From contig NZ_LRVM01000004.1 in NCBI RefSeq assembly GCF_001571775.1, positions 186,001 to 250,000 on the forward strand: a stretch of 64,000 nt of DNA, written 5' to 3'. Positions within the stretch are counted from its first letter, which is position 1, and each line of letters starts with the position of its first letter. Below are positions 1-8,722 of this stretch, in pieces. The translations under genes and the position numbers were made by a program. Source of the stretch: Anaerotignum neopropionicum (GTDB lineage Bacteria; Bacillota; Clostridia; Lachnospirales; Anaerotignaceae). Below the pieces are notes generated by a model. The model was not told the DNA's origin. It saw nothing but the letters and a program-made list of their open reading frames with translations, and searched no databases.

Positions 1-1
1 T

Positions 2-613
2 ATGGAGGATTTATGGCCTTTTAATGAAGAAAAGGTTGCAAGAGCGATTTTCGCTTCGGAAATCCCTATAATTTCCGCCGTTGGACATGAAACCGATTTT
101 ACCATTGCAGACTTTGTTTCTGACTTACGCGCCCCTACACCTTCCGCTGCTGCTGAATTGGCAACCCAGCCTTTGCAACAAAGGTTAGAGGGGGTGGCGC
201 AGCTTGAAGGCCGTTTGCAAAGAAATATACTGGCAATTCTAGAGGATGCCAAACGCAGACTGCTATATTTAAAAGAGCGGCCTGTATTAAAACGTCCTTT
301 GGAACAGATCCGTAACACACAGCTTCTTTTGGAAGGTTATGAGTTGGATATAGAAAAGGCTTTTAACCGAACAATATTGCGTTATGGACAAAGAGTTGGA
401 GTCCTTGATGGGAGGCTGTATGCTTCTTCTCCGTTAGCAGTGATGAAGCGGGGCTACGTTATGGCATTAAATGAAAATAAAAAAACCATTGTTTCGGTAA
501 AACAGGTTGAAATTGATGAGGTCTTACAATTAAGACTGCAGGATGGCCACATAAGGGCAAAGGTATTGGAAAAGGCGGTGATGGCTGATGGCGAAAAAGA
601 AGCTGAACTTTGA
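2..613 (+). CDS. xseA: Exodeoxyribonuclease VII large subunit, 3' part only
   Basis: This is the catalytic subunit of exonuclease VII, which degrades single-stranded DNA to oligonucleotides in the cytoplasm. Only the last 203 codons are present. The reading frame is open at the left edge, so the first visible ATG is internal (the family is about 400-450 residues). The family signature [20 protein letters not shown] lies at visible residues 26-45, followed by [10 protein letters not shown]. The remainder is helical and probably coiled coil, as in known large subunits. The 3' end overlaps xseB by 26 nt, which indicates translational coupling and a shared operon. Confidence 0.95.
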   Translation: MEDLWPFNEEKVARAIFASEIPIISAVGHETDFTIADFVSDLRAPTPSAAAELATQPLQQRLEGVAQLEGRLQRNILAILEDAKRRLLYLKERPVLKRPLEQIRNTQLLLEGYELDIEKAFNRTILRYGQRVGVLDGRLYASSPLAVMKRGYVMALNENKKTIVSVKQVEIDEVLQLRLQDGHIRAKVLEKAVMADGEKEAEL

Positions 614-827
614 AGAATCCATTGAGCGGCTGGAGCAAATTGTGGAGCGATTGGAAACGGAAGAAATTTCTTTGGATGAAGCTGTGGCTTATTACAAAGA
701 GGGATTAACGCTTTCTGCATTTTGCAAAGAAAAACTGACGGTTGCAGAGGGTGAAATTTTACTTTTGCGTAAGGAGGCGGGCCTTTGGCAGGAGGAACCT
801 TTTCAAACAGAGGAGCAGGAGCTATGA
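588..827 (+). CDS. xseB: Exodeoxyribonuclease VII small subunit
   Basis: This 79-residue protein has the normal XseB length. It carries the family pattern [17 protein letters not shown] near residues 7-23 and [12 protein letters not shown] at about 28-39, a short two-helix coiled coil that binds the large subunit. Its start lies inside the xseA 3' end, and its stop overlaps the ispA start (ATGA), so the three genes are translationally coupled. Identification is by motif, length and synteny. Confidence 0.95.
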   Translation: MAKKKLNFEESIERLEQIVERLETEEISLDEAVAYYKEGLTLSAFCKEKLTVAEGEILLLRKEAGLWQEEPFQTEEQEL

Positions 828-1711
828 TGGATTTTAAAGAACAAATGTGTCGATGGATTGAATTTATAGAAGGAAGTCTGGAAAATTATATTCCAAAACA
901 GGAGGCTTTCCCCCCGGTTATATTTGAAGCAATGCGGTACAGTCTTTTTGCCGGAGGGAAACGATTACGCCCCATGATGGTTTTGGCGGCCTGTGAAGCC
1001 GTAGGCGGTGATAAAGAGGAAGCTGTGCCCTTTGCTTGTGCCATGGAAATGATTCACACCTATTCCCTCATTCATGATGATTTGCCCGCTATGGATAACG
1101 ACGATTATCGTAGGGGGAGGCTCACAAGCCATAAGGTTTTCGGCGAAGATATGGCAATTCTTGCAGGGGATGGCTTGCTACACAATGCCATGGAGGTAAT
1201 GGCGGAGGCTTGTAACTTGAATCCCTGCCATAAAACAACAGGTGCTATGCAGGCAATTGCCCAGGGTGCTGGAATTCATGGAATGCTAGTGGGGCAGGTG
1301 GTGGATGTTTTTTATGAAGGAAAGCCGTTGGATAGAAAAACACTTGAATTTATTCATATCAATAAAACGGCGGCGATGATTCGTGCTGCCTTAAAAGCCG
1401 GTGCTATTTTGGGCGGGGCAACAGAGCTTGTGGCTGAAAAATTTGCCCTTGCCGGAGAAAAAATCGGCGTGGCATTTCAGATTTTAGATGATATTTTAGA
1501 TGTAACAAGCACGATGGAGGAACTGGGTAAGCCCATTCATAGTGATGAGAAAAATGAAAAAACAACTTATGTAAATCTATATGGTATTGAAAAATCCAGA
1601 GAAATTGCATTCAGACTTTCCGACGAAGCAGTTTCCATTTGGGATGAGTTGGGGGACAGCTGCAATTTTTTGAAGGGTTTAACGAAATACTTGACAAAAA
1701 GAACCAATTAA
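824..1711 (+). CDS. ispA: Farnesyl/geranyl diphosphate synthase
   Basis: This polyprenyl synthase condenses isopentenyl diphosphate with allylic diphosphates to make C15/C20 precursors for undecaprenyl phosphate and quinones. The start chosen is ATG 824, which overlaps the xseB stop. An upstream in-frame extension to 785 would lie wholly inside xseB. Visible motifs are GGKRLRP (about 45-51), the first aspartate-rich motif DDLPAMDND (about 85-93), and the second, FQILDDILD, near residue 225. The predicted 295 residues fit the IspA family. The downstream dxs gene belongs to the same isoprenoid pathway, so the operon supplies both precursor and prenyl chain. Confidence 0.94.
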   Translation: MMDFKEQMCRWIEFIEGSLENYIPKQEAFPPVIFEAMRYSLFAGGKRLRPMMVLAACEAVGGDKEEAVPFACAMEMIHTYSLIHDDLPAMDNDDYRRGRLTSHKVFGEDMAILAGDGLLHNAMEVMAEACNLNPCHKTTGAMQAIAQGAGIHGMLVGQVVDVFYEGKPLDRKTLEFIHINKTAAMIRAALKAGAILGGATELVAEKFALAGEKIGVAFQILDDILDVTSTMEELGKPIHSDEKNEKTTYVNLYGIEKSREIAFRLSDEAVSIWDELGDSCNFLKGLTKYLTKRTN

Positions 1712-1747
1712 TTTTATTGGGGATAACATGAGAAAGCGAGTGGGAGT

Positions 1748-2176
1748 ATGGGATTTACGAAAATCGCATATAACGTGCCTTTATGGGCAGCAATCATATC
1801 ATGGGCCATTGCTCAGAGTTCAAAAATCATTCTGGTATTTATTACGGAAAAGCGATTTGATGCCACCAGAATTGTAGGAACAGGTGGTATGCCAAGCTCC
1901 CATACGGCCTTGGTTATGGCTCTGGCCGTTAGCATTGGGAAATACAATGGTTTTGACTCGCCATTTTTTGCCTTAGCACTTATTTTTTGCTTTGTTGTCA
2001 TGTATGATGCGGCAGGAATAAGAAGGGCTGCAGGAAAGCAGGCGGAAATAATCAATTTATTAATTTTAGACCACGAACTGCCGGATATGGAAAAGCTGAA
2101 GGAGCTTTTGGGCCATACGCCATTGGAGGTTTTTGTCGGAGGAATATTGGGAATCGTGGTAGGTATTTGGATATAA
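1748..2176 (+). CDS. Divergent PAP2 family (DUF212) membrane protein
   Basis: This 142-residue integral membrane protein of the DUF212/YuiD group is distantly related to PAP2 acid phosphatases. It has a hydrophobic N-terminus, the signature GGMPSSHTALVMALA (about residues 45-59, including the SSH of the PAP2 core), then VMYDAAGIRRAAGKQA and a C-terminal HTPLEVFVGG segment. The substrate is unknown. Its place between ispA and dxs makes a prenyl-phosphate substrate plausible, but that is inference. Its 3' end lies just before dxs. Confidence 0.85.
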   Translation: MGFTKIAYNVPLWAAIISWAIAQSSKIILVFITEKRFDATRIVGTGGMPSSHTALVMALAVSIGKYNGFDSPFFALALIFCFVVMYDAAGIRRAAGKQAEIINLLILDHELPDMEKLKELLGHTPLEVFVGGILGIVVGIWI

Positions 2177-2199
2177 GTTTGATGAGAGCAGGTGAATTT

Positions 2200-4086
2200 G
2201 TGGGGGGATTACTGGATAAAATCCAAACCACCGGAGATATTAAAAAATTGAAGAAAGAGGAATTGGATTCTCTATGCAAAGAGCTTCGGTGTTTTTTGAT
2301 CCAACATGTGTGTAAAACAGGCGGGCACTTGGCTTCCAACCTAGGGGTGGTGGAGTTAACAGTTGCGTTAGAATACATCTTCAATCTTCCGGAGGATAAG
2401 ATCGTTTGGGATGTGGGGCATCAAGCCTATATCCATAAAATATTGACAGGCAGAAAAAATAATTTTCCTTCTCTGCGGCAATTAGACGGTTTAAGCGGTT
2501 TTCCCAAGCCTGGGGAGAGCGAAGCCGATGTGTTTGCAGCGGGGCACAGCTCCACTTCTATTTCCGCTGCATTGGGAATTGCAAAAGCAAGGGATTTACA
2601 AGGCAAAAATAACAATGTGATTGCCGTAATCGGTGATGGCTCCATGACAGGTGGCCTTGCCTATGAGGCGTTGAACAATGCAGGGCGGGAAAAAACAAAT
2701 TTTATTGTGATTTTAAACGATAATCAAATGTCCATTGATCATAATGTGGGTGCAATCAGTAAGCACTTAAATAGCCTTCGTACAAGTAATCGCTATCGCA
2801 CATTAAAGGACAATTTCAAACAATTTCGGGATCAAGTTCCCCTTCTTGGAAAAGCAACTTATTTGGTTTTGGAAAAAGTTCGGGACAGTGCAAAACTGCT
2901 GTTTATTGAGGGAGCAGTCTTTGAGGAGTTCGGATTTAAATATATCGGGCCGGTAGATGGCCATAATTTAGAAGAAATGATAGAAATTTTTCAAAATGTA
3001 AAGGATATGCAAGAGCCCATATTAATTCATGTAAAAACCACCAAGGGAAAAGGTTATTTACCCGCAGAAACGAATCCGGGACATTTTCATGGAGTTGGGC
3101 CTTTTGATATGAAAACAGGAAACGGAATTGGGAAAAGCGGCGGACCAAGTTGGTCAGCGGTTTTCGGCAAAAAAATGGTTGAGTTGGGAAAAAAGAACCC
3201 CAATGTGGTTGGAATTACAGCAGCCATGTGCAGCGGCACGGGATTTGAAGATTTTCAGACTGCTTTTCCTGAACGTTTTTTTGATGTTGCCATAGCCGAA
3301 CAGCATGGCACTACATTTTCTGCGGGCTTGGCAAGCCAGGGTATTGTGCCTGTATTTGCGGTCTATTCTTCTTTTTTGCAAAGAGCATATGACCAAGTGA
3401 TTCATGATGTCTGCATGGAAAACCTTCATGTAGTTTTTGCTATTGACCGTGCAGGAATTGTGGGGGCCGATGGTGAAACCCATCAAGGCGTTTTTGACCT
3501 TTCCTTTTTGACACACATACCTAATATGACGGTGTTATCTCCTAAAAATGCTTGGGAATTGGAGGAAATGCTGGAATATGCGGTGAATGAGTGTAAGGGG
3601 CCTGTTGCTGTGCGCTATCCTAGAGGGACGGCGGAAATGGGCTTTGCGGAGTACAAAGCGCCCATTCAATTGGGAAAAGCAGAAATAATACAAAATGGAA
3701 ATGGGATTGCGGTATTGGCAGAAGGACATATGCTTCATGCGGCACAAGAAGCCGTTAAGCTTCTGGAGAAGGATGGGGTGGATGCGCCTATGCTTGTGAA
3801 TATGCGATTTATTTCTCCTTTGGATGAGGAATTATTAGAAAAACTAACATTTAGCTGCAAACATATTTTCACGGTGGAAGATAATCTTCGGAAAGGTGGA
3901 TTTGGCTCAAAGGTTTTGGAGTTTTACAGCGATGGCGGCTATCAAGTGAACGTTACTAATTTGGCTTTCCCAGATCAATTTATTGAGCAAGGCTCTCAGA
4001 GCCAATTGTTTTTTCGTTATGGTTTGGATGGCGAAGGTATTTTTAGGAAAATGAAGGATAAAATAGGAGAGAACTATGGCAGATAA
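2200..4086 (+). CDS. dxs: 1-deoxy-D-xylulose-5-phosphate synthase
   Basis: This ThDP-dependent enzyme condenses pyruvate and glyceraldehyde-3-phosphate in the first step of the MEP isoprenoid pathway. I place the start at GTG 2200, because AGGTGA lies five bases upstream and the resulting N-terminus (GGLLDKI...) aligns with the family. In-frame TTG 2167 and ATG 2182 are alternatives without a ribosome site. Motifs include DVGHQAYIHKILTGR, the ThDP/Mg motif GDGSMTGG with the following NN, VDGHNLEEM, and the transketolase Pyr-domain region FDVAIAEQH. About 628 residues, normal for Dxs. It overlaps tlyA by 11 nt. Confidence 0.96.
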   Translation: MGGLLDKIQTTGDIKKLKKEELDSLCKELRCFLIQHVCKTGGHLASNLGVVELTVALEYIFNLPEDKIVWDVGHQAYIHKILTGRKNNFPSLRQLDGLSGFPKPGESEADVFAAGHSSTSISAALGIAKARDLQGKNNNVIAVIGDGSMTGGLAYEALNNAGREKTNFIVILNDNQMSIDHNVGAISKHLNSLRTSNRYRTLKDNFKQFRDQVPLLGKATYLVLEKVRDSAKLLFIEGAVFEEFGFKYIGPVDGHNLEEMIEIFQNVKDMQEPILIHVKTTKGKGYLPAETNPGHFHGVGPFDMKTGNGIGKSGGPSWSAVFGKKMVELGKKNPNVVGITAAMCSGTGFEDFQTAFPERFFDVAIAEQHGTTFSAGLASQGIVPVFAVYSSFLQRAYDQVIHDVCMENLHVVFAIDRAGIVGADGETHQGVFDLSFLTHIPNMTVLSPKNAWELEEMLEYAVNECKGPVAVRYPRGTAEMGFAEYKAPIQLGKAEIIQNGNGIAVLAEGHMLHAAQEAVKLLEKDGVDAPMLVNMRFISPLDEELLEKLTFSCKHIFTVEDNLRKGGFGSKVLEFYSDGGYQVNVTNLAFPDQFIEQGSQSQLFFRYGLDGEGIFRKMKDKIGENYGR

Positions 4087-4885
4087 GGAAAGACTGGATG
4101 TCTTGCTGGTAGAACAAAAATTGGCGTCATCAAGAGAGCTGGCGAAAGCATATATTATGGCAGGGAATGTATACGTTGACGGAATGAAAGAGGATAAAGC
4201 CGGCACAAAGGTTTCCGTTGCGGCAAATATTGAGGTAAAAGCTCCTCAAATGAAATATGTAAGTCGGGGCGGATACAAGCTGGAAAAAGCCATTGATGAA
4301 TTTGGCATTTCTTTAGAGGGCAAAATATGTATGGACATTGGTGCCTCTACCGGAGGTTTTACCGATTGTATGCTGCAAAATGGTGCCGCGAAGGTCTATG
4401 CCATTGATGTGGGCTATGGTCAATTTGCATGGAAATTGCGCACCGATGAGCGTGTGGTATGCTTGGAAAAAACCAATGTTCGCTATATTACCCATGAACA
4501 AGTGCCGGACGCAGCAGATTTTGCCTCGATAGACGTTTCCTTTATCTCCTTAACGAAAGTGTTGCCGGCGGTTTTGGGAGTAATGCACGAGGAAGGGCAG
4601 CTTGTATGCTTGATCAAACCTCAGTTTGAAGCAGGGAGAGAAAAGGTTGGAAAAAAAGGAGTCGTAAGAGATATTGCAGTGCATAAGGAGGTTATTGAAG
4701 CAATCGCAAACTATACTTTTGAACAAGGCCTTGGCATTTTAGGACTTAGTTTTTCTCCCATTAAGGGGCCAGAGGGAAATATTGAGTACTTGATTTATTT
4801 AGACAAAAAACAGCAGGGGATATCAAGGGAGGAGATACATTTCCTAATTGAGGAAATTGTGGACAAATCTCACGATGAGCTTTAA
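4076..4885 (+). CDS. tlyA: TlyA family rRNA (cytidine-2'-O)-methyltransferase
   Basis: This 269-residue protein combines an N-terminal S4 RNA-binding domain (ERLDVLLVEQKLASSRELAKA, about 5-25) with an FtsJ/RrmJ-like SAM methyltransferase domain. The SAM-binding motif is MDIGASTGGFTDCMLQNGA (about 83-101), followed by IDVSFISLTKVLP and LIKPQFEAGREKVGKKGVVRD. Homologues 2'-O-methylate 16S and 23S rRNA and were historically called hemolysin A. The gene begins inside the dxs 3' end. The order dxs-tlyA-nadK-argR-recN is common in Clostridia. Confidence 0.93.
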   Translation: MADKERLDVLLVEQKLASSRELAKAYIMAGNVYVDGMKEDKAGTKVSVAANIEVKAPQMKYVSRGGYKLEKAIDEFGISLEGKICMDIGASTGGFTDCMLQNGAAKVYAIDVGYGQFAWKLRTDERVVCLEKTNVRYITHEQVPDAADFASIDVSFISLTKVLPAVLGVMHEEGQLVCLIKPQFEAGREKVGKKGVVRDIAVHKEVIEAIANYTFEQGLGILGLSFSPIKGPEGNIEYLIYLDKKQQGISREEIHFLIEEIVDKSHDEL

Positions 4886-4903
4886 TGGGAAATGAGGTGG
4901 CCA

Positions 4904-5755
4904 ATGAAAAAAATAGGATTAATTCCTAATGTAGATAAGGATAAGGACTTGGCTGTAACAATGCGTTTGGTAAGATATTTATTGAATAAAGGCTGTATTC
5001 CTCAGCTGACGGAGAAAATAGCGGAGCTGTTAGGATTGGAAATGTATGCCCGAAAAGAGAATGAAATTTATGAACATTCGGATTTTATTATCTCTCTTGG
5101 GGGCGATGGAACCTTATTAGGCGTTGGCAGAAAGGCTTGTCAATATAATACACCCATATTAGGGGTAAATTTAGGCACATTGGGTTTTCTAACAGCGGAA
5201 GAAAAAAATCGGGCGGAATATGCCATTGATAAAGTCCTAATGGGGGACTATAAAAAGGAAAAAAGAATGATGCTCCAAACCTCCATTGCCACGGAGGATG
5301 GACGAATTGAGGGAATCAACGCCCTGAATGATATTTGTATTACCCGTGGTATTTTATATAAAATATTGGAGTTTAATGTTTTTGTCAATGATGAATATGT
5401 AAACACACTGCGGGCAGATGGTGTTATCATTTGCACACCTACTGGTTCTACGGCATATAATTTATCCGCCGGCGGGCCTGTTTTGAAGGCGGATGCGCAA
5501 ATTATTGCCATCACACCCATTGCACCTCATACATTAACCAGCCGTTCTATTGTTGTTTCCGCTGAGGATACAATTACGGTAGAAATTAATCCCAGAGAGG
5601 ACACAGCCTTTACCATTAGTGCTGATGGCCAGGAAAGCTGGAGCTTAACGGGAAAGAAAGTTGTTCAAATTCGCAAAGCAAAGGTTTATACAACAATCAT
5701 AAAAACAAATTCCCAGAACTTTTACGATGTTTTACGGCATAAATTATCAAAATAA
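4904..5755 (+). CDS. nadK: NAD kinase
   Basis: This enzyme phosphorylates NAD to NADP using ATP or polyphosphate. The ATG at 4904 is preferred over the in-frame ATG at 4892, because AGGTGG lies immediately upstream of 4904 and would be inside the longer frame. Motifs are the GGDGT signature in SLGGDGTLLGVGR (about residue 65), NLGTLGFLTAEE, and PTGSTAYNLSAGGPV (about 173-187). The predicted 283 residues are typical of NadK. It follows tlyA by 18 nt. Confidence 0.95.
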   Translation: MKKIGLIPNVDKDKDLAVTMRLVRYLLNKGCIPQLTEKIAELLGLEMYARKENEIYEHSDFIISLGGDGTLLGVGRKACQYNTPILGVNLGTLGFLTAEEKNRAEYAIDKVLMGDYKKEKRMMLQTSIATEDGRIEGINALNDICITRGILYKILEFNVFVNDEYVNTLRADGVIICTPTGSTAYNLSAGGPVLKADAQIIAITPIAPHTLTSRSIVVSAEDTITVEINPREDTAFTISADGQESWSLTGKKVVQIRKAKVYTTIIKTNSQNFYDVLRHKLSK

Positions 5756-5784
5756 AATGACATAAGAAAAAGGAGGCGTGGGCT

Positions 5785-6240
5785 ATGAAAATTGCTAGGC
5801 ATGCAAAAATTCTTGAATTAATCGAAAGCTATGATATTGAAACTCAGGATGAATTGGTACAACGTTTGTGTGACGAGGGGTTTATGGTTACCCAAGCTAC
5901 AGTATCCCGAGATATCCGTGAGATGAAGCTGACAAAAATTGCTACGGAAAAGGGGCGGCAGAAATATGCGATCATTTCTGGAAATGATACGGAAATCACT
6001 GAAAGATTGACCCGCGTTTTTAAGGAAGCCGTAGTAAAGATGGATTATGCCCAAAACATGATTGTGATTAAAACACTGGAAGGCATGGGCATGGCAGTTG
6101 CTGTTGCGCTGGATAATATGCAAAATGCGGAAATTCTGGGCACAATTGCCGGAGATGATACTGTTTTTTGTGTGGTTCGTACCCATAATCAGGCGGCAAT
6201 TATTATTGAAAAGCTTTATCGTATTATTCATAGTGCTTGA
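5785..6240 (+). CDS. argR: Arginine repressor ArgR/AhrC
   Basis: This 151-residue protein has an N-terminal winged helix (TQDELVQRLCDEGFMVTQAT then VSRDIREMKLTK, about 22-55) and a C-terminal oligomerisation and arginine-binding domain ending near ILGTIAGDDTVFCVVR (about 112-127). Known family members are hexamers that use arginine as co-repressor to control biosynthesis and catabolism. The linkage argR-recN is conserved in Firmicutes. AGGAGG sits 9 nt before the ATG. Possible targets here include the arginine-fed polyamine operon, but I see no clear ARG box there. Confidence 0.94.
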   Translation: MKIARHAKILELIESYDIETQDELVQRLCDEGFMVTQATVSRDIREMKLTKIATEKGRQKYAIISGNDTEITERLTRVFKEAVVKMDYAQNMIVIKTLEGMGMAVAVALDNMQNAEILGTIAGDDTVFCVVRTHNQAAIIIEKLYRIIHSA

Positions 6241-6262
6241 GTGCCGATAAGGGGGGATGGCT

Positions 6263-7948
6263 ATGCTTGAAAATTTACATATTAAAAATGTGGCTTTGAT
6301 CGAGGAGTGTCAGGTCTCTTTTGGCAATGGTTTAAATATCCTAACTGGGGAAACCGGTGCAGGGAAGTCTATGATTATTGACTCACTGCAATTTGCTTTG
6401 GGTGGAAGAATGGGAAAAGATTTCTTGCGCAAGGATCAAAAGATGGCGCTGGTTGAGGCACTTTTTTCCGTAAAGGATAGTGGGTTTTTGAATAGGCTTG
6501 AGGAAAATGGCATAGAGCCCGAAGAGGATAAAACCGTATTGGTTACCCGTACGCTAAATGATGCCGGAAAATCTGTGTGCCGTATTAACGGGAGCATTGT
6601 GACGGTAAGCATGCTGCGTGAGTTGGCTGGGGATTTAATTGATATTTATGGACAGCATGAACACCAATCTCTTTTAAACCCATCGAAGCATATTCGCCTG
6701 TTAGATAGGTTTTGCGGCGGCGGGTTTGAAAAGGTTATGGAGATGTATAAAAAAAGCTTTGAAAAAATGAAAGAAATCGACAAACAGCTGGCGGAGCTTA
6801 TGGGAGATGAAGCTCAAAGAGAGCAGCGTTTGGATATATTGAATTTTCAAAAGGAAGAAATTGAAAATGCTACATTGGTAGCTGAAGAAGAAGATGAGCT
6901 TGTTGAGAGAAAGAAGCGTCTGTCCAATATGGAGCGATTGATTCGCTTATCTGTAGAAAGTGCCAGCCTTTTGTATGATGGCACGGATGATACACCTTCA
7001 GCTTGCGACAGCCTCAGTATAGCGGTGGCAAAGATAAGGGAGTGTACTGCCTTGGATTCAGCCTTGGAGGATTTTTATAATGAGCTGGAGGATGTCTATG
7101 CAAGGCTAGAGGATATTGCAAGGGAAGTTAAGAGATATGCACAAAATCTAGAGGATGATCCGGCGGAATTAGAAAGAGTGGAAGAACGACTCCAAACGAT
7201 TTATAAAATGAAGCGCAAATATGGTGGTAGCGTTGAAGCAGTTTTGCATTTTTATGAAAAAATTTCAAACGAAATTGAGTTTTTTTCCAACAGCCAGGAA
7301 AAGGTTTTGCAATTAATGGCTGCGAAGGAAACGGAAAAGCATATTTTAGATACCACCGCCCAGCAATTGTCTGACCTGCGCAAAGATGCGGCAGAACGTG
7401 TAGCCAAGCAAATTGAAGCTTCTTTGAAGGATATGGAGATGAAAAATGCCAGGTTTTACATACAAGTTACGCCAAGAGATGAATGGAACGCAATGGGGAA
7501 GGATAAGGTTGAATTTTTAATTTCGCCAAATAAGGGCGAAGATTTAAAGCCCCTTGCGAAAATTGCCTCGGGTGGTGAAATGAGCCGTGTTATGCTGGCG
7601 TTAAAGGCTGTTTTGGTTGATGCGGATGAAATTGAAACATTTATTTTTGATGAGATTGATACAGGTGTCAGCGGCAAAACTGCAGCAAAGGTTGGGAAAA
7701 AGATGAGCCTCATCGGGGAAAAGCGACAGGTTCTTTGTATTACCCATCTGCCCCAAATTGCAGCAATGGCGGACAAGCATTTTTTAATTGAAAAAGAAAC
7801 GAAAAACGACCAAACCATTACTATGGTGAAAAGCTTGGAGGAGGATGCCTCCGTAGCTGAGGTTGCTCGTCTTATGGGTAGTGCAGAGGTAACAAATGCT
7901 ACTTTAATGGCTGCAAAAGAACTGCGAGAAGGGAAGCTTGGCTTGTAA
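6263..7948 (+). CDS. recN: DNA repair protein RecN
   Basis: This SMC-like ATPase gathers at double-strand breaks and acts in recombinational repair. The Walker A site is GETGAGKS (about 30-37), long coiled coils occupy roughly 150-350, and the C-terminal head has the ABC signature IASGGEMSRVMLALK and Walker B FIFDEIDTGVSG. The start at ATG 6263 is preferred over ATG 6257 because the AAGGGGGG ribosome site abuts 6257 and gives proper spacing only to 6263. About 561 residues, the usual family length. It is the last gene of the xseA-recN operon. Confidence 0.95.
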   Translation: MLENLHIKNVALIEECQVSFGNGLNILTGETGAGKSMIIDSLQFALGGRMGKDFLRKDQKMALVEALFSVKDSGFLNRLEENGIEPEEDKTVLVTRTLNDAGKSVCRINGSIVTVSMLRELAGDLIDIYGQHEHQSLLNPSKHIRLLDRFCGGGFEKVMEMYKKSFEKMKEIDKQLAELMGDEAQREQRLDILNFQKEEIENATLVAEEEDELVERKKRLSNMERLIRLSVESASLLYDGTDDTPSACDSLSIAVAKIRECTALDSALEDFYNELEDVYARLEDIAREVKRYAQNLEDDPAELERVEERLQTIYKMKRKYGGSVEAVLHFYEKISNEIEFFSNSQEKVLQLMAAKETEKHILDTTAQQLSDLRKDAAERVAKQIEASLKDMEMKNARFYIQVTPRDEWNAMGKDKVEFLISPNKGEDLKPLAKIASGGEMSRVMLALKAVLVDADEIETFIFDEIDTGVSGKTAAKVGKKMSLIGEKRQVLCITHLPQIAAMADKHFLIEKETKNDQTITMVKSLEEDASVAEVARLMGSAEVTNATLMAAKELREGKLGL

Positions 7949-7962
7949 ATAAAAAGAAATCA

Positions 7963-7999
7963 GAAAGAGACATACCACATAAGCGGTATGTTTCTTTTT
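7963..7999 (+). terminator. Terminator downstream of recN
   Basis: A stem GAGACATACC (7967-7976) pairs with GGTATGTTTC (7985-7994) with one G-T pair, and TTTTT follows. It ends the xseA-recN operon. The A-rich left flank means it may also end the convergent XRE gene. Confidence 0.8.
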
Positions 8000-8006
8000 A
8001 TGTGCT

Positions 8007-8426
8007 TTAATATTTAAAATCTTTTGGCTTTTGTGCCACTTGGAGAGAAGAATTTTGAAACCCCGCAGGATTATCATAAGGGTTTTCATAAGCGCTTTCT
8101 TGGCGACTTAAAAGCCACTGCATATAAAACAACAACTCTTTTTTGCCACGGTCCTCCAACATATCATAATACTTAATGAAGGTTTCAAAATCATCGCTCT
8201 TTTTATCGGGTTCATAGGGTCGGCGAATTTCATTTACTCCAACAAGATAATCCATAGAAACGTTAAATATGAATGCTATTTTTTTCAAATCTGTTATGGA
8301 AGGCTGATTATGGCCTGATTCATAATTTGAAATAGCAGTTGCGCCATATGCTAATTCTTTAGCCAAAGCTGCTTGGGTCATTTTTTTTTCTTTTCTTAGT
8401 TGCTTAAGCCTATTGTGAAATTCCAT
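8007..8426 (-). CDS. XRE-family helix-turn-helix regulator
   Basis: This 139-residue protein has an N-terminal Cro/C1-type HTH: RLKQLRKEKKMTQAALAKEL, then GATAISNYESGHNQPSITDLKKIA, about residues 6-50. The C-terminal half is charged and of unknown function. It is divergent from nifS with a 296-nt AT-rich spacer that holds several palindromes, so regulation of nifSU or of itself is plausible. No metal-binding cysteines of the IscR type are present, so it is not IscR. Confidence 0.85.
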   Translation of the reverse strand: MEFHNRLKQLRKEKKMTQAALAKELAYGATAISNYESGHNQPSITDLKKIAFIFNVSMDYLVGVNEIRRPYEPDKKSDDFETFIKYYDMLEDRGKKELLFYMQWLLSRQESAYENPYDNPAGFQNSSLQVAQKPKDFKY

Positions 8427-8722
8427 AAAAACACCTCATTATAGTAGCCCCAATATATAAATGACTAAATTATTTTAAATTGATTATAAAATGATTATAA
8501 AGTGAAAAGCTATTGGGGAAAAGATAAAATCATAAAAAAGGAATAATTAAAATAAAATAATCATGGTTTATGAATTAAAACGATGTTAATTGTATTATTT
8601 ATGACTTATGTCATAATATACACAAAATCTATTGACAAGTACAAAAAAAAGTGATATTTTTTAATCACACAAAACATATCGGAATACTATGATATAAAAA
8701 GAACGACGAAGGGAGCATTTTT
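8427..8722. promoter_or_regulatory. Divergent control region between the XRE gene and nifS
   Basis: This AT-rich gap holds a sigma-A-type promoter for nifS: TTGACA at 8632-8637, a 17-nt spacer, then TATTTT at 8655-8660. The inverted repeat GTGAT-N8-ATCAC (8651-8668) overlaps the -10 element. A second palindrome, ATGAC-TTAT-GTCAT, lies at about 8601-8614, and a short direct repeat (TGATTATAAA twice) lies near 8480-8500. These are candidate operators, possibly for the divergent XRE protein. Binding is inference. Confidence 0.6.
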
